Part shown: positions 42,138-50,238 of the stretch, piece after piece
How positions within the stretch are numbered: position 1 is the first letter of the stretch
How the letters are laid out: each line of letters begins with the position of its first letter
NCBI GenBank assembly: GCA_964442435.1
Contig: CAYTZG010000008.1
Location: forward strand, 14,068 to 78,067
DNA from: CAMXAS01 sp964442435
Lineage (GTDB): Bacteria; Bacteroidota; Bacteroidia; Bacteroidales; P3
Direction of reading: 5' to 3'
DNA: 64,000 bases
Notes under the pieces: model-generated
Told to the model about the DNA's origin: nothing
The model's input: only the letters and a program-made list of their open reading frames with translations
Databases searched by the model: none
Made by a program: the position numbers and the translations under genes

Positions 42138-42970
42138 ATGATATTCGTAAGGGATAAAGGGCAGATGTGCAACAATCTGTTGCAATACGGTCACCTCTAC
42201 GCCTGGGGGCGGGAAAACGGCCGTCGCACCTGCTCGATGCGTTTCGCTTACAAATATCAATATTTCCATATCTGTCATACGCCGTGGCATCATTTCGCCA
42301 CTTATTTTATGGCCAAGATTGCCGCAAAGGCGGGATGCTTGCCGGTGGTGAATTTCGATCGGTTGGAGGCGCAGGAAGAGAATGCCGCCCGCTTGCTGAG
42401 TAAGCGTCATGCGGTGGCAGAGGGGTGGTTTGTTAGATTTTATGATTTGTTTATCAAATGTTTATCAAATATTTGCCGGAAATAAAGGCCTTGTTTGCGT
42501 TCTTGCCGGCGATCCGGACGGCCGTTGCAACGAAAATGGCGGGTTGCAAGGATGCGGAGGTGATGAATATCGGCCTTCATGTACGGCGGGGAGATTATGC
42601 CCGTTGGTATGACGGACGTTATTTGTTCAGTGACGCGCAATACCTGGAGGTGGTCGGGAAGATAGCCTCGCTTTATCCGGACAAACGGAAAGTTGTTTGG
42701 GTCTGCACGAATGATATGGCCTTGGATGGCGAGGCGTTTACCCGGACGCTTTCCGCCAAGGGTATTGAAACGCGTTTTCCGAAAGGCAATCCGGGCGAGG
42801 ATCTCTGCCTGTTGTCGGAATGCGATGTGCTGGCAGGCCCGCCAAGTACGTTTTCGCTGGTGGCCGCCATGTACCGGGATATTCCGTTGTATTGGATTTC
42901 TGATCCGGCCGCGGCTGTAACCTCCGATAGTTTCGCCCGTTTTTCAACGCTTTTCCGTGAGATACTTTAA
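42138..42970 (+). pseudogene. Fucosyltransferase-like gene (GT11-type) broken by 11-bp duplication
   Basis: Two frames make up one glycosyltransferase. 42138-42485 encodes the N-terminal 115 residues (MIFVRDKGQMCNNLLQYGHL). 42458-42970 encodes the C-terminal 170 residues with the donor-binding motif GLHVRRGDY, characteristic of alpha-1,2/1,6-fucosyltransferases (GT11-like), and LLSECDVLAGPPSTFSLVAA. At the junction the 11-mer GTTTATCAAAT occurs twice in tandem (42449-42459 and 42460-42470). Taking out one copy joins the frames exactly (DLFIKYLPEIKALFAF) and gives one 273-residue protein. The ATG of the second frame is created by the duplication itself. The gene may be dead, switchable by repeat slippage, or an assembly artefact. 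GC content is a little lower than in its neighbours. Confidence 0.82.
42449..42470. repeat. 11-bp perfect tandem duplication
   Basis: Two adjacent copies of GTTTATCAAAT. The period-11 match extends one base further upstream (42448). It adds 11 nt, so the downstream frame is shifted by two. Confidence 0.97.
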
Positions 42971-42988
42971 GACTAAACATATAACGAC

Positions 42989-44557
42989 ATGATTAAAAAG
43001 GTTAAGCACGCACTGATTTCGGTGTTTCACAAAGAAGGTCTGGACGAATTGTTGGAGGCCTTGAAGGCGAACGGCACGCATATCTATTCGACGGGCGGTA
43101 CGTATCAGTACCTGCTGGACAAGGGGATGGACGTGAGTACGGTGGAATCGTTGACGACCTATCCCTCCATCCTGGGCGGCCGCGTCAAGACGCTGCACCC
43201 GATGGTGTTCGGCGGCATCCTCGGCCGGCGCGAAGAGGCGCAGGACATGGCCGAAATGCAGCAGTACGGCATGCCGGAAATCGATATGGTGGTCGTGGAC
43301 CTCTATCCGTTCGCGCAGACGGTGGCCGATGGCGGTACGGAAGCGGAAATCATCGAGAAAATCGACATAGGCGGCGTTTCGTTGATTCGGGCGGCCGCCA
43401 AGAATTTCAAAGACGTGCTCATCGTGCCGTCAAGCAAGGCTTACGCCAAGACGGCCGAATGGTTGCGCCGTCAGGGCGGGAGCACGCTGGAACAGCGGGC
43501 GGCTGCGGCGGCCGAGGCCATTGCGGAGACGTCGGCCTACGACGGTTTGATTTCGCGGTGGATGCTGAACCGCTACGGGGCGGCCGATGCCGCGCAGGGC
43601 GCGGCGGAACCCGCCGATTTGCCTTGGCCGGCCGAACAGACCCCGCTCCGCTACGGCGAGAACCCGCATCAGAAGGGCTTTTTCAAAGGGCGTCTGTCGG
43701 AGGCCTTCACGCAACTCCACGGCAAGGAAATCTCCTACAATAACTTATTGGACATCCATGCGGCTTTCGAACTCATCGGCGAGTTCGCGCGTCCGCAGGA
43801 CGCGCCGGCCGCCCCGTATGCGGTGGCCATCATCAAGCACAGCAACCCCTGCGGTTTCGCCTGCCGTCCGAGTTTAAAGGAAGCCTACGAGACGGCCTTG
43901 GCCTGCGACCCGGTTTCCGCTTTCGGCGGCGTCGTGGTCTGCAACGCCCCGGTTGACCTGCCCACGGCCACGGCCATGAACAGCCTGTTCATCGAGGTGC
44001 TTATCGCGCCGGGCTATGCGCCCGAAGCCCTGCAATTGCTGCAAGGCAAGAAAAACCGCGTCATCCTGCAAGCGCCCTCGTATCGGTTGCCGTCCCATGT
44101 GCTACGTTCGTGCGTCAACGGCTATCTCGTTCAGGAACGCGACACGCGCGTGGACGAAGCCGCCGACAACAAAGTCGTCACCAAGGCGCAACCCTCCGAC
44201 AGGGAACTGCGCGACCTGCATTTCGCCAACATTCTGGTCAAGCACTGCAAGTCGAACGCGATTGTCATCGCCAAGGACGGCCAGCTGCTGGCGGCCGGCG
44301 TAGGGCAGACCTCGCGCGTGGATTCGCTCAAGCAGGCCATCGAGAAGGCGCAGCGTTTCGGCTTCGACCTCAAGGACGCCGTCTTGGCCTCCGATGCGTT
44401 CTTCCCGTTCAGCGACTGTGTGGAAATCGCTTCGCAGAACGGCATAGAGGCGTTCATCCAGCCCGGCGGCTCGGTGCGCGACCAGGAGTCGATTCAGTAT
44501 TGCGATGAACACGGCCTCAAAATGGTCTTCACGGGCTTGCGTCATTTCAGACACTGA
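42989..44557 (+). CDS. purH: Bifunctional AICAR transformylase / IMP cyclohydrolase
   Basis: 522-residue enzyme for the last two steps of purine synthesis: formylation of AICAR and ring closure to IMP. The N-terminal cyclohydrolase domain (about 1-200) begins KKVKHALISVFHKEGLDELL (in part) and contains STGGTYQYLLDKG and GGRVKTLHPMVFGG. The C-terminal transformylase domain includes LRYGENPHQKGFF, AIIKHSNPCGFA with the catalytic Lys-His, and SDAFFPFSDCVE. It starts 18 nt after the fucosyltransferase-like gene. The next glycosyltransferase gene overlaps its stop by one nucleotide (TGATG). Confidence 0.97.
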   Translation: MIKKVKHALISVFHKEGLDELLEALKANGTHIYSTGGTYQYLLDKGMDVSTVESLTTYPSILGGRVKTLHPMVFGGILGRREEAQDMAEMQQYGMPEIDMVVVDLYPFAQTVADGGTEAEIIEKIDIGGVSLIRAAAKNFKDVLIVPSSKAYAKTAEWLRRQGGSTLEQRAAAAAEAIAETSAYDGLISRWMLNRYGAADAAQGAAEPADLPWPAEQTPLRYGENPHQKGFFKGRLSEAFTQLHGKEISYNNLLDIHAAFELIGEFARPQDAPAAPYAVAIIKHSNPCGFACRPSLKEAYETALACDPVSAFGGVVVCNAPVDLPTATAMNSLFIEVLIAPGYAPEALQLLQGKKNRVILQAPSYRLPSHVLRSCVNGYLVQERDTRVDEAADNKVVTKAQPSDRELRDLHFANILVKHCKSNAIVIAKDGQLLAAGVGQTSRVDSLKQAIEKAQRFGFDLKDAVLASDAFFPFSDCVEIASQNGIEAFIQPGGSVRDQESIQYCDEHGLKMVFTGLRHFRH

Positions 44558-45507
44558 TGCTGTCGATACTCATTCCGACTTATAGGCGCGACTGCCGGCC
44601 GCTCGTGGAGCGGATGCGGCTTTGTGCGGAACGGATCGGTCTGCCTTATGAGATTCTGGTGGCGGACGATGCTTCGCCGGAAACCTACCGGATGCAAAAC
44701 CGGGAGATAGGCTGTTGGCCGAATTGCCGTTATGTTCAGTCCGACCTCAATCTCGGCCCGGCCCGTATCCGCAATCTGTTGGTGGCGGAGGCACGTTATC
44801 CGTACTTGCTTTTTCTGGACGCGGATGTCATGCCGTTGTTGGAGGATTTCTGCGAAGTCTATCTGGCGGCGGTACGGGCGTTGTCGTGTACGGATGGTTT
44901 TCCGGAACCGGCGTCGGACGACGCCGGGGCGTTTGTCATCTGCGGCGGTTTTGTCTATCCGCGCCGGACGGTGCCGGTACATGCGGTCTTGCGGCACAAG
45001 TACGGGATACGTGTGGAAGAGCGTACCGCCGCCCGGCGGAACAGGCATCCCTACCGGGATTTCATCAGTATGAATTTTCTGTCTACGCACCGTTGTTTCG
45101 AGCAGGTGTCGTTCGATACGAACTTCCACCAATACGGCTATGAGGACACGTTGTTTGGCCTGCAATTGGCTGAAGCTGGCATCCCGATACGGCATATCGA
45201 CAACCCGGTCTGCCATCTGGTGGAAGAGGACAGCGCGGCCTATTTGAAGAAAATCCGTCGGGCGGTACGCAATGCGGCGGCGCAGGAGGCACGGCTCGGT
45301 GAGGGGGTGCGGCTGTTGCGTTGGTACGACCGTCTGCATCGTTGGGGATTGGTCGCGCCGATGGCCGTCTTGTTCTGTTTGACGGAAAAAGGGGTGGAAC
45401 GGCAGCTCTGCGGCCGGCATCCGTCGTTGAAGCTGTTTGCGTTCTATAAACTGGGCTATCTTTGCCGGTTGAAACGTAATCCGGCCTTGGTCGAATCCGA
45501 GCAATGA
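44557..45507 (+). CDS. Glycosyltransferase family 2 protein
   Basis: 316-residue cytoplasmic enzyme with a GT-A fold. The N-terminus MLSILIPTYRRDCRPLVERM (20) is the nucleotide-binding start. VADDASPE is the first Asp pair, FLDADVMP is the metal-binding DxD-type motif (about 88-95), and YGYEDTLFGLQLAEAG (about 191-206) is the acceptor ED motif. No transmembrane segment is present. The start overlaps the purH stop in TGATG, which implies coupled translation although the functions are unrelated. Its position between purH and mreB suggests insertion into a normally tight housekeeping string. The glycan is unknown; surface polysaccharide is likely. Confidence 0.9.
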   Translation: MLSILIPTYRRDCRPLVERMRLCAERIGLPYEILVADDASPETYRMQNREIGCWPNCRYVQSDLNLGPARIRNLLVAEARYPYLLFLDADVMPLLEDFCEVYLAAVRALSCTDGFPEPASDDAGAFVICGGFVYPRRTVPVHAVLRHKYGIRVEERTAARRNRHPYRDFISMNFLSTHRCFEQVSFDTNFHQYGYEDTLFGLQLAEAGIPIRHIDNPVCHLVEEDSAAYLKKIRRAVRNAAAQEARLGEGVRLLRWYDRLHRWGLVAPMAVLFCLTEKGVERQLCGRHPSLKLFAFYKLGYLCRLKRNPALVESEQ

Positions 45508-45560
45508 CGCGTCTTGTACGGCCATAGGTGGGAAATATCCCGTAGGCTTTTTCTGAAAGC

Positions 45561-45592
45561 CTTGTATTTGTGCTTTATAAAAGCTATCTTTG
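45561..45592 (+). promoter_or_regulatory. Promoter of mreBCD
   Basis: CTTG (45561-45564), 20 nt, TATCTTTG (45585-45592). The leader to the mreB start is about 65 nt and shows no strong hairpin. The element is near-consensus and gives mreBCD its own promoter. Confidence 0.75.
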
Positions 45593-45661
45593 CACGAAAG
45601 GTGTTCAGTGTACGTTTTTTACACAAACGCCATATTGTTAAAAGATTAATATTGTCTATAA

Positions 45662-46684
45662 ATGAGTCTGTTCTCTTTTATGACGCGTGAAATCGCGATT
45701 GACCTCGGAACGGCCAACACGATTATCATGTATAACGACAAGGTGGTGGTGGACGAACCGTCCATCATCGCGCTGGAACGCTCGACGGGCAAGGTGTTGG
45801 CCGTCGGCAAGCACGCCATGCTCATGCAGGGCAAGACGCCCGAACACATCAAGACGATCCGCCCGATGAAGGACGGCGTTATCGCCGACTTCCAGGCGAC
45901 CGAAAGCATGATGCGGGAATTGATCAAGAAAGTGCCGGTCAAGAAAAGCCTGTTTCCGCCGGCGCTCAAGATGGTGATTTGTATTCCGTCCGGTATCACG
46001 GAGGTGGAGGAACGCGCCGTGCGCGACTCGGCCGAGCAGTCGGGCGCGCGGGAAGTGCGTCTGATTCACGAGCCGATGGCGGCCGCCATCGGTATCGGCT
46101 TGAACGTGCTCGAACCCCACGGCAACATGATTGTGGACATAGGCGGCGGTACGAGTGAAATCGCCGTTATCGCGTTGGGCGGTATCGTGAGCAACAAGTC
46201 GATTAAAATCGCCGGCGACGACTTCAATCAGGACATCAAGGACTATATGCGGGCGCGCCACAACATCAGCATCGGCGATTCGACGGCCGAACGCATCAAG
46301 ATAGAGGTGGGCGCGGCCATGCCGGAACTGGAAACGCCGCCCGAAGAATACGCCGTGCAGGGACGTGACCTGCTGACGGGTATCCCCAAGGAAATCATCG
46401 TCAACTATACCGAAATCGCGCACGCGCTCGACCGCTCCATCCTCAAAATCGAAGCGGCCGTTTTGAACGCGTTGGAAATGACGCCGCCCGAACTGTCGGC
46501 CGATATTTTCAAGACCGGTATCTATCTGGCCGGCGGCGGCAGTCTGTTGCGTGGCTTGGACAAGCGTTTGGCCATCAAGACCAAGTTGCCGGTACACCTC
46601 GCCGAAGATCCGTTGCGGGCCGTGGCGCGCGGAACGGGTATCGCGTTGAAGAATTTTGACAAATTCACGTTTTTGATTAAATAA
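45662..46684 (+). CDS. mreB: Rod shape-determining protein MreB
   Basis: 340-residue bacterial actin that forms membrane-bound filaments guiding lateral wall synthesis. The phosphate-1 loop is IAIDLGTANTIIMY near the N-terminus. The phosphate-2 loop is MIVDIGGGTSEIAVI (about 159-173). The adenosine motif is YLAGGGSLLRGL (about 288-299). Length and sequence are fully typical. It starts the mreBCD group. mreC begins 2 nt after its stop, using TTG. Confidence 0.97.
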   Translation: MSLFSFMTREIAIDLGTANTIIMYNDKVVVDEPSIIALERSTGKVLAVGKHAMLMQGKTPEHIKTIRPMKDGVIADFQATESMMRELIKKVPVKKSLFPPALKMVICIPSGITEVEERAVRDSAEQSGAREVRLIHEPMAAAIGIGLNVLEPHGNMIVDIGGGTSEIAVIALGGIVSNKSIKIAGDDFNQDIKDYMRARHNISIGDSTAERIKIEVGAAMPELETPPEEYAVQGRDLLTGIPKEIIVNYTEIAHALDRSILKIEAAVLNALEMTPPELSADIFKTGIYLAGGGSLLRGLDKRLAIKTKLPVHLAEDPLRAVARGTGIALKNFDKFTFLIK

Positions 46685-46686
46685 CA

Positions 46687-47553
46687 TTGAATGCGTTTTG
46701 GCAAATAATCAAGCGGCACGCCTATATCGGGCTGTTTGTCGTATTGATGCTTGTTTCCCTGCAGCTCTTTTTCCGACATCATGACTACCAGCAGAGCATG
46801 GTGCACGGTTTCGGTTTGGAATTGCAGGGCGGCATGAATGCCTCCACCCAACGCATCCGTCAATTGTTTTATCTGCGTCAGACCAACGCGGCGCTGCAGG
46901 CTGAGAACGCCGAGCTGCGCGCCTTGGTCGAGATGTCGCGCGTGCCGCTGGCCGGGGCCGACAGTACGGTCACGGACAGCCTTTACCGTCAACTCTACAC
47001 GTATCTGCCCGCGCAAATCCTCTACAATTCGACTGACTTGAAGAACAACTACCTGTTGCTGAACGTCGGCAGCCGGGACGGAGTGTTTCCGGGCATGGCC
47101 GTCATCGCGCCGCAGGGCATCGTCGGCATCATCAAGGACGTATCCTCGCATTTCTCATCGGTGTTGTCGATATTGCACAGCCAAAGCAAGGTCAGCGTGC
47201 GCCTGAGTTCGGAAGCCTACAGCGGTTCCCTGTATTGGAACGGCCGGGCGTCCGATATGGTCGAGTTAGACGAGATTCCGTCGCACGTCGATGTGCGTAA
47301 GGGCGAAAAGGTGGTGACGAGCGGTTATTCGCTCTTTTTCCCGGCCGGCATCGAGGTGGGGCGCGTCGTGGACGTGCTGTCCAAGCCGGGCGACGAATTC
47401 CAGCGTCTGAGCGTGCGCTTGGTGCGGGATTTCAAGGCGCTGGACCGGGTTTATGTCGTCAAGAATTTGGATAGGAGCGAACTGGATAGCCTGATGACGG
47501 GCGATATGGCCGTGTGGCCGCTCCGTCAGGTGGAGGAAGAAACGGAGGAATAG
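46687..47553 (+). CDS. mreC: Rod shape-determining protein MreC
   Basis: 288-residue periplasmic scaffold that links MreB to the wall synthases. One transmembrane helix (about residues 11-27, AYIGLFVVLMLVSLQLF) is followed by a coiled coil (about 60-85, QTNAALQAENAELRALVEM) and the two beta-barrel domains (LLLNVGSRDGVFPGMAVIAP in part; GEKVVTSGYSLFFPAGIEVG). The TTG at 46687 is the only start that keeps the membrane helix, because the ATG 4 nt further on is out of frame and stops after five codons. The protein ends in an acidic EEETEE tail. Confidence 0.94.
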   Translation: MNAFWQIIKRHAYIGLFVVLMLVSLQLFFRHHDYQQSMVHGFGLELQGGMNASTQRIRQLFYLRQTNAALQAENAELRALVEMSRVPLAGADSTVTDSLYRQLYTYLPAQILYNSTDLKNNYLLLNVGSRDGVFPGMAVIAPQGIVGIIKDVSSHFSSVLSILHSQSKVSVRLSSEAYSGSLYWNGRASDMVELDEIPSHVDVRKGEKVVTSGYSLFFPAGIEVGRVVDVLSKPGDEFQRLSVRLVRDFKALDRVYVVKNLDRSELDSLMTGDMAVWPLRQVEEETEE

Positions 47554-47564
47554 AAAGGAAAGCG

Positions 47565-48071
47565 ATGCGGACGTTGGTTGGAAAAAATATAATACGCTTC
47601 ATCTTCTTGGTGCTGTTGCAGGGTTTGGTGATTTCGCACATCCCGTTGCCCCTGCATCTGCAACTGTTCGTGTCGGTGCTGTTCATCCTGTTCCTGCCGT
47701 TCGGCATGCGGGCGTGGCTGGGATTGCTGTTCGGCTTCCTGTGCGGTCTGTGTGTGGACACGTTGACGGGTACTTGGGGCATGCACGCGGCGGCGGCAAC
47801 GACGGCCGCCTTCGTGCGCGAACTCTATACGCGCTTCAACGAACGCTACGGGCGGGAGGCGGAAACGGAAACCATCACGCCGACGCTCTCGCGCATGGGC
47901 TTGCCCGATTTCTCGGCCTATGCGGCCATGGTCATTCTAAGCTACCACATTGTCTTTTTCGCGCTGGACGCTTTCCAACTTTGGGATTTCTCCACCTTCG
48001 GCATCATGCTCGGCAGCGCGTTGCTCTGCTATATCTGCGCCTTCCTTTCGCAGAAGTGGTTCGCGCGTTAA
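47565..48071 (+). CDS. mreD: Rod shape-determining protein MreD
   Basis: 168-residue integral membrane protein with about five hydrophobic helices and few polar loops, the usual MreD form. The ATG at 47565 follows an AAAGGAAAG ribosome-binding stretch and lies 11 nt after the mreC stop. The longer frame from 47514 overlaps mreC and is rejected. In many Bacteroidetes mreD is followed by mrdA (PBP2) and rodA. Here the next gene is on the opposite strand, so those genes must lie elsewhere. Confidence 0.9.
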   Translation: MRTLVGKNIIRFIFLVLLQGLVISHIPLPLHLQLFVSVLFILFLPFGMRAWLGLLFGFLCGLCVDTLTGTWGMHAAAATTAAFVRELYTRFNERYGREAETETITPTLSRMGLPDFSAYAAMVILSYHIVFFALDAFQLWDFSTFGIMLGSALLCYICAFLSQKWFAR

Positions 48072-48080
48072 CCTTAATCG

Positions 48081-48488
48081 TCAGAAGACGCGATACCAGA
48101 AAGTTTCGTTTTTGAGCCGGATTTTTCGGGCCGAGCGGACGGCTTTGGCCAACGGCAGGAACGTCTTGTAACGTGTCTGCTCTAAGAACGACTGCCCGTC
48201 GGGTTCGCCCTTGGCCGCGCGGAAGAATAGAAAGAGGAAAGGGTCGCTTTGGGCTTGGAGCCATTCGGCGGCTTTGGGTTCGTCATTCAGCGCGTTGGCC
48301 AAAACGCCCAATTCAGAGAAACGGTAGCGCAACAGCCACAGGACGGCTTCGCGGTCGCCCTTGACGGCGTTGACGAAAGCCGCCCATTCGGGATGGGTTT
48401 TCAGCAGGGCATCGAACACACGGTCGTTGCCGTCTAACGCCCGGATGACGTCGGCATAGACTTCGGCGGGATATTCGGTGATGTACAT
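48081..48488 (-). CDS. Small conserved helical protein, unknown
   Basis: 135-residue cytoplasmic protein I do not recognise. It is mainly helical and may contain repeats of a helical unit: ALDGNDRVFDALLKTHPEWAAFV (in part), then AVKGDREAVLWLLRYRFSELGVL (in part), then ALNDEPKAAEWLQAQSDP. A repeated pattern of small-residue turn, acidic residues, helix, Trp/Phe can be seen. No signal or metal motif is present. It ends 10 nt from the convergent mreD stop and lies 1 nt before the radical SAM gene end, so it may overlap functionally with the minus-strand miaA-cca group. The function is unknown. Confidence 0.65.
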   Translation of the reverse strand: MYITEYPAEVYADVIRALDGNDRVFDALLKTHPEWAAFVNAVKGDREAVLWLLRYRFSELGVLANALNDEPKAAEWLQAQSDPFLFLFFRAAKGEPDGQSFLEQTRYKTFLPLAKAVRSARKIRLKNETFWYRVF

Positions 48489-48489
48489 T

Positions 48490-49332
48490 TCAATAGTAGT
48501 ATTGGACGGGCGGGGTGCCGGCGGCGCGCAAGCGGTGCGCCAGGTCGGCCAACTCGGCCTCGCTCAGTTTCTGCAATTCCTTTTCGGGCGTCTCGCGGTC
48601 CAGACCGTAAATCATCAGGTCGGCGGGCTGCACGTAAAGCACCTGTCGGATATAGGCGGCGAGTTCGTCGCCGGTCGTGTTGTCGATGGGCGCGCCGCCG
48701 GCACGGCCGCGGAAGAACAGCGTCTGCAACGTGAAAGGATAGGGCAGGTCGTGCAGGTTCTCGATGAGTTGGGCATAGGCGGCCGTGATGTCCGCGGCCG
48801 TCGGCGTTTCACGCCGCCCCGCCACCTCGCCGATCGGCAGCGTGGGGTCGGCGAGCCGCAGGCCGTTGATGCGGCCGTAGAGTTCGCTCGTGCCGGCGTC
48901 TAATTTGAGGATGCGCTTGTCGGCCCGCCCGATGGCGCGTCGGATGTCCGGCAGGCCGAGCCGGCTGGCGTTGGAGATGACCGACACGGGCGTATGCGGC
49001 GTATGGCGTTGGCGCAACGTGCATACGATGTCCATGATGGTCTCGAACTGCGGGTGCAGCGTCGGTTCGCCATTGCCCGAGAACGTGATGGAGTGCAGGG
49101 GGCGGCCCTCCGCTTTCAGCGCGCGCAGCCGTTCGTCCAAGGCCTTCTCTATCTGCGCCGGGGTGGGCAGGCTCCGGATTTCCTCCTCGTCGGGTCGGTT
49201 CAGGCCGCATTCGCAATAGACGCAGTTGTAGTTGCAGATTTTGTGCGAGCAGGGCAACAGGTTGACACCCAAGGAGGTGCCGAGGCGTCGGCTTTGGATG
49301 GGGCCCGAAATGCAGTGTGCGTGTAAAAACAT
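48490..49332 (-). CDS. Radical SAM protein
   Basis: 280-residue radical SAM enzyme. The cluster cysteines are in CNYNCVYCECG (CX3CX2C) near residue 36. SAM-binding elements follow, TFSGNGEPTLHPQF and VISNASRLGLPDIRRAI. The N-terminus LGTSLGVNLLPCSHKICNYNC (in part) places it in the COG0731-like group often annotated simply as radical SAM protein or Fe-S oxidoreductase. No additional cysteine cluster is present in the C-terminal half, so the substrate is open. The ATG at 49332 is chosen; the longer frame overlaps miaA. It begins 4 nt after the miaA stop in an apparent operon. Confidence 0.87.
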   Translation of the reverse strand: MFLHAHCISGPIQSRRLGTSLGVNLLPCSHKICNYNCVYCECGLNRPDEEEIRSLPTPAQIEKALDERLRALKAEGRPLHSITFSGNGEPTLHPQFETIMDIVCTLRQRHTPHTPVSVISNASRLGLPDIRRAIGRADKRILKLDAGTSELYGRINGLRLADPTLPIGEVAGRRETPTAADITAAYAQLIENLHDLPYPFTLQTLFFRGRAGGAPIDNTTGDELAAYIRQVLYVQPADLMIYGLDRETPEKELQKLSEAELADLAHRLRAAGTPPVQYYY

Positions 49333-49336
49333 GGGG

Positions 49337-50236
49337 TTATGCGTTTTCGCCGGGTGTGTCTTGCGGCAGGCCATCGCCGTCTTCGGGCGAGAGCCAGTGG
49401 CAGGCGGTTTGGTGCTTGAGCCACGTAATCTGCCGTTTGGCATAGCGGCGGCTGTTCATTTTAATGAGTTCGACGGCGGTCTCGCGGTCGATGCGGCCGT
49501 CGAAATACGCGAACCATTCGCGGTAGCCGACCGTCTGTAAGGCCGGCAGGTCTTTGTGCGGATAGAGCGCACGCGCTTCTTCTTCCAGACCGGCCGTCAG
49601 CATGGCGTCCACGCGGCGGTTGATGCGGTCGTAGAGTTCGGTGCGCGGCCGGTTCAGCGCGTACCGCTTGATGGCGAACGGCCGTTCGGCGGCGGCTTTC
49701 TTGCGGAAAGAGGAGTAGGGCTGGCCCGTCAGATAGCAGACTTCCAACGCGCGCCGCAACCGCACGGGGTTGCAGAGGTCGGCCTGGCGGTAAAAGACGG
49801 GGTCGGCGATGCGCAAGGCCTGCCGCAAGCCCTCTATGCCTTGTGTTTCATAGAGCTCAATCAGTTGCGCGCGGAGGCCGGGGTCGGCGTCCGGCAAATC
49901 GTCCAAGCCTTTGCAGACGGCCTGCACATAGAGGCCCGAACCGCCCGTCAGCACGAGCGCGTCGTGGGTCTCGAAGCCGGTCGCGATGGCCTGCAAGGCT
50001 TCTTTTTCGTAGTGGGAGACGCTGTAATAGTCGTGGATGCTCCGGTGGGCGATGAGCCGGTGCGGCACGGCGGCCAGTTCTTCCGGTTCGGGACGCGCCA
50101 CACCGATGCGCATTTCGCGGTACACCTGCCGCGAGTCGGCCGAGATGATGACGGTGCCGAGATGTTGCGCCCACGCGATGGCCAAAGCCGTCTTGCCCAC
50201 GGCCGTCGGGCCTTCCAAAACCCATAGCGTCTTCAT
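49337..50236 (-). CDS. miaA: tRNA dimethylallyltransferase MiaA
   Basis: 299-residue enzyme that adds a dimethylallyl group to N6 of A37 in tRNAs reading UNN codons. The P-loop is LEGPTAVGKTALAIAWAQ (about 7-24). SADSRQVYREMRIGVARP is the DSxQ/Y motif, and TGGSGLYVQAVCKGLDDLPD (20) the catalytic Thr/GGTGLY-like region. The C-terminal KMNSRRYAKRQITWLKHQ is the RRYAKRQxTW motif. The ATG at 50236 is used; a longer frame extends into cca and is non-coding. It follows cca by 2 nt, a sensible pairing of two tRNA-modifying enzymes. Confidence 0.95.
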   Translation of the reverse strand: MKTLWVLEGPTAVGKTALAIAWAQHLGTVIISADSRQVYREMRIGVARPEPEELAAVPHRLIAHRSIHDYYSVSHYEKEALQAIATGFETHDALVLTGGSGLYVQAVCKGLDDLPDADPGLRAQLIELYETQGIEGLRQALRIADPVFYRQADLCNPVRLRRALEVCYLTGQPYSSFRKKAAAERPFAIKRYALNRPRTELYDRINRRVDAMLTAGLEEEARALYPHKDLPALQTVGYREWFAYFDGRIDRETAVELIKMNSRRYAKRQITWLKHQTACHWLSPEDGDGLPQDTPGENA

Positions 50237-50238
50237 CG

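Noticed and set aside
41943..42410. 155-residue minus-strand frame over the fucosyltransferase start
   Set aside because: Its N-terminal two-thirds are antisense to the fucosyltransferase-like gene and carry no motif. Only the end overlaps the glycosyltransferase remnant, partly in another frame.
42458..42970. Second fucosyltransferase frame as an independent gene
   Set aside because: Its ATG is formed at the junction of the 11-bp duplication, it lacks the N-terminal half of the fold, and it has no ribosome-binding site of its own.
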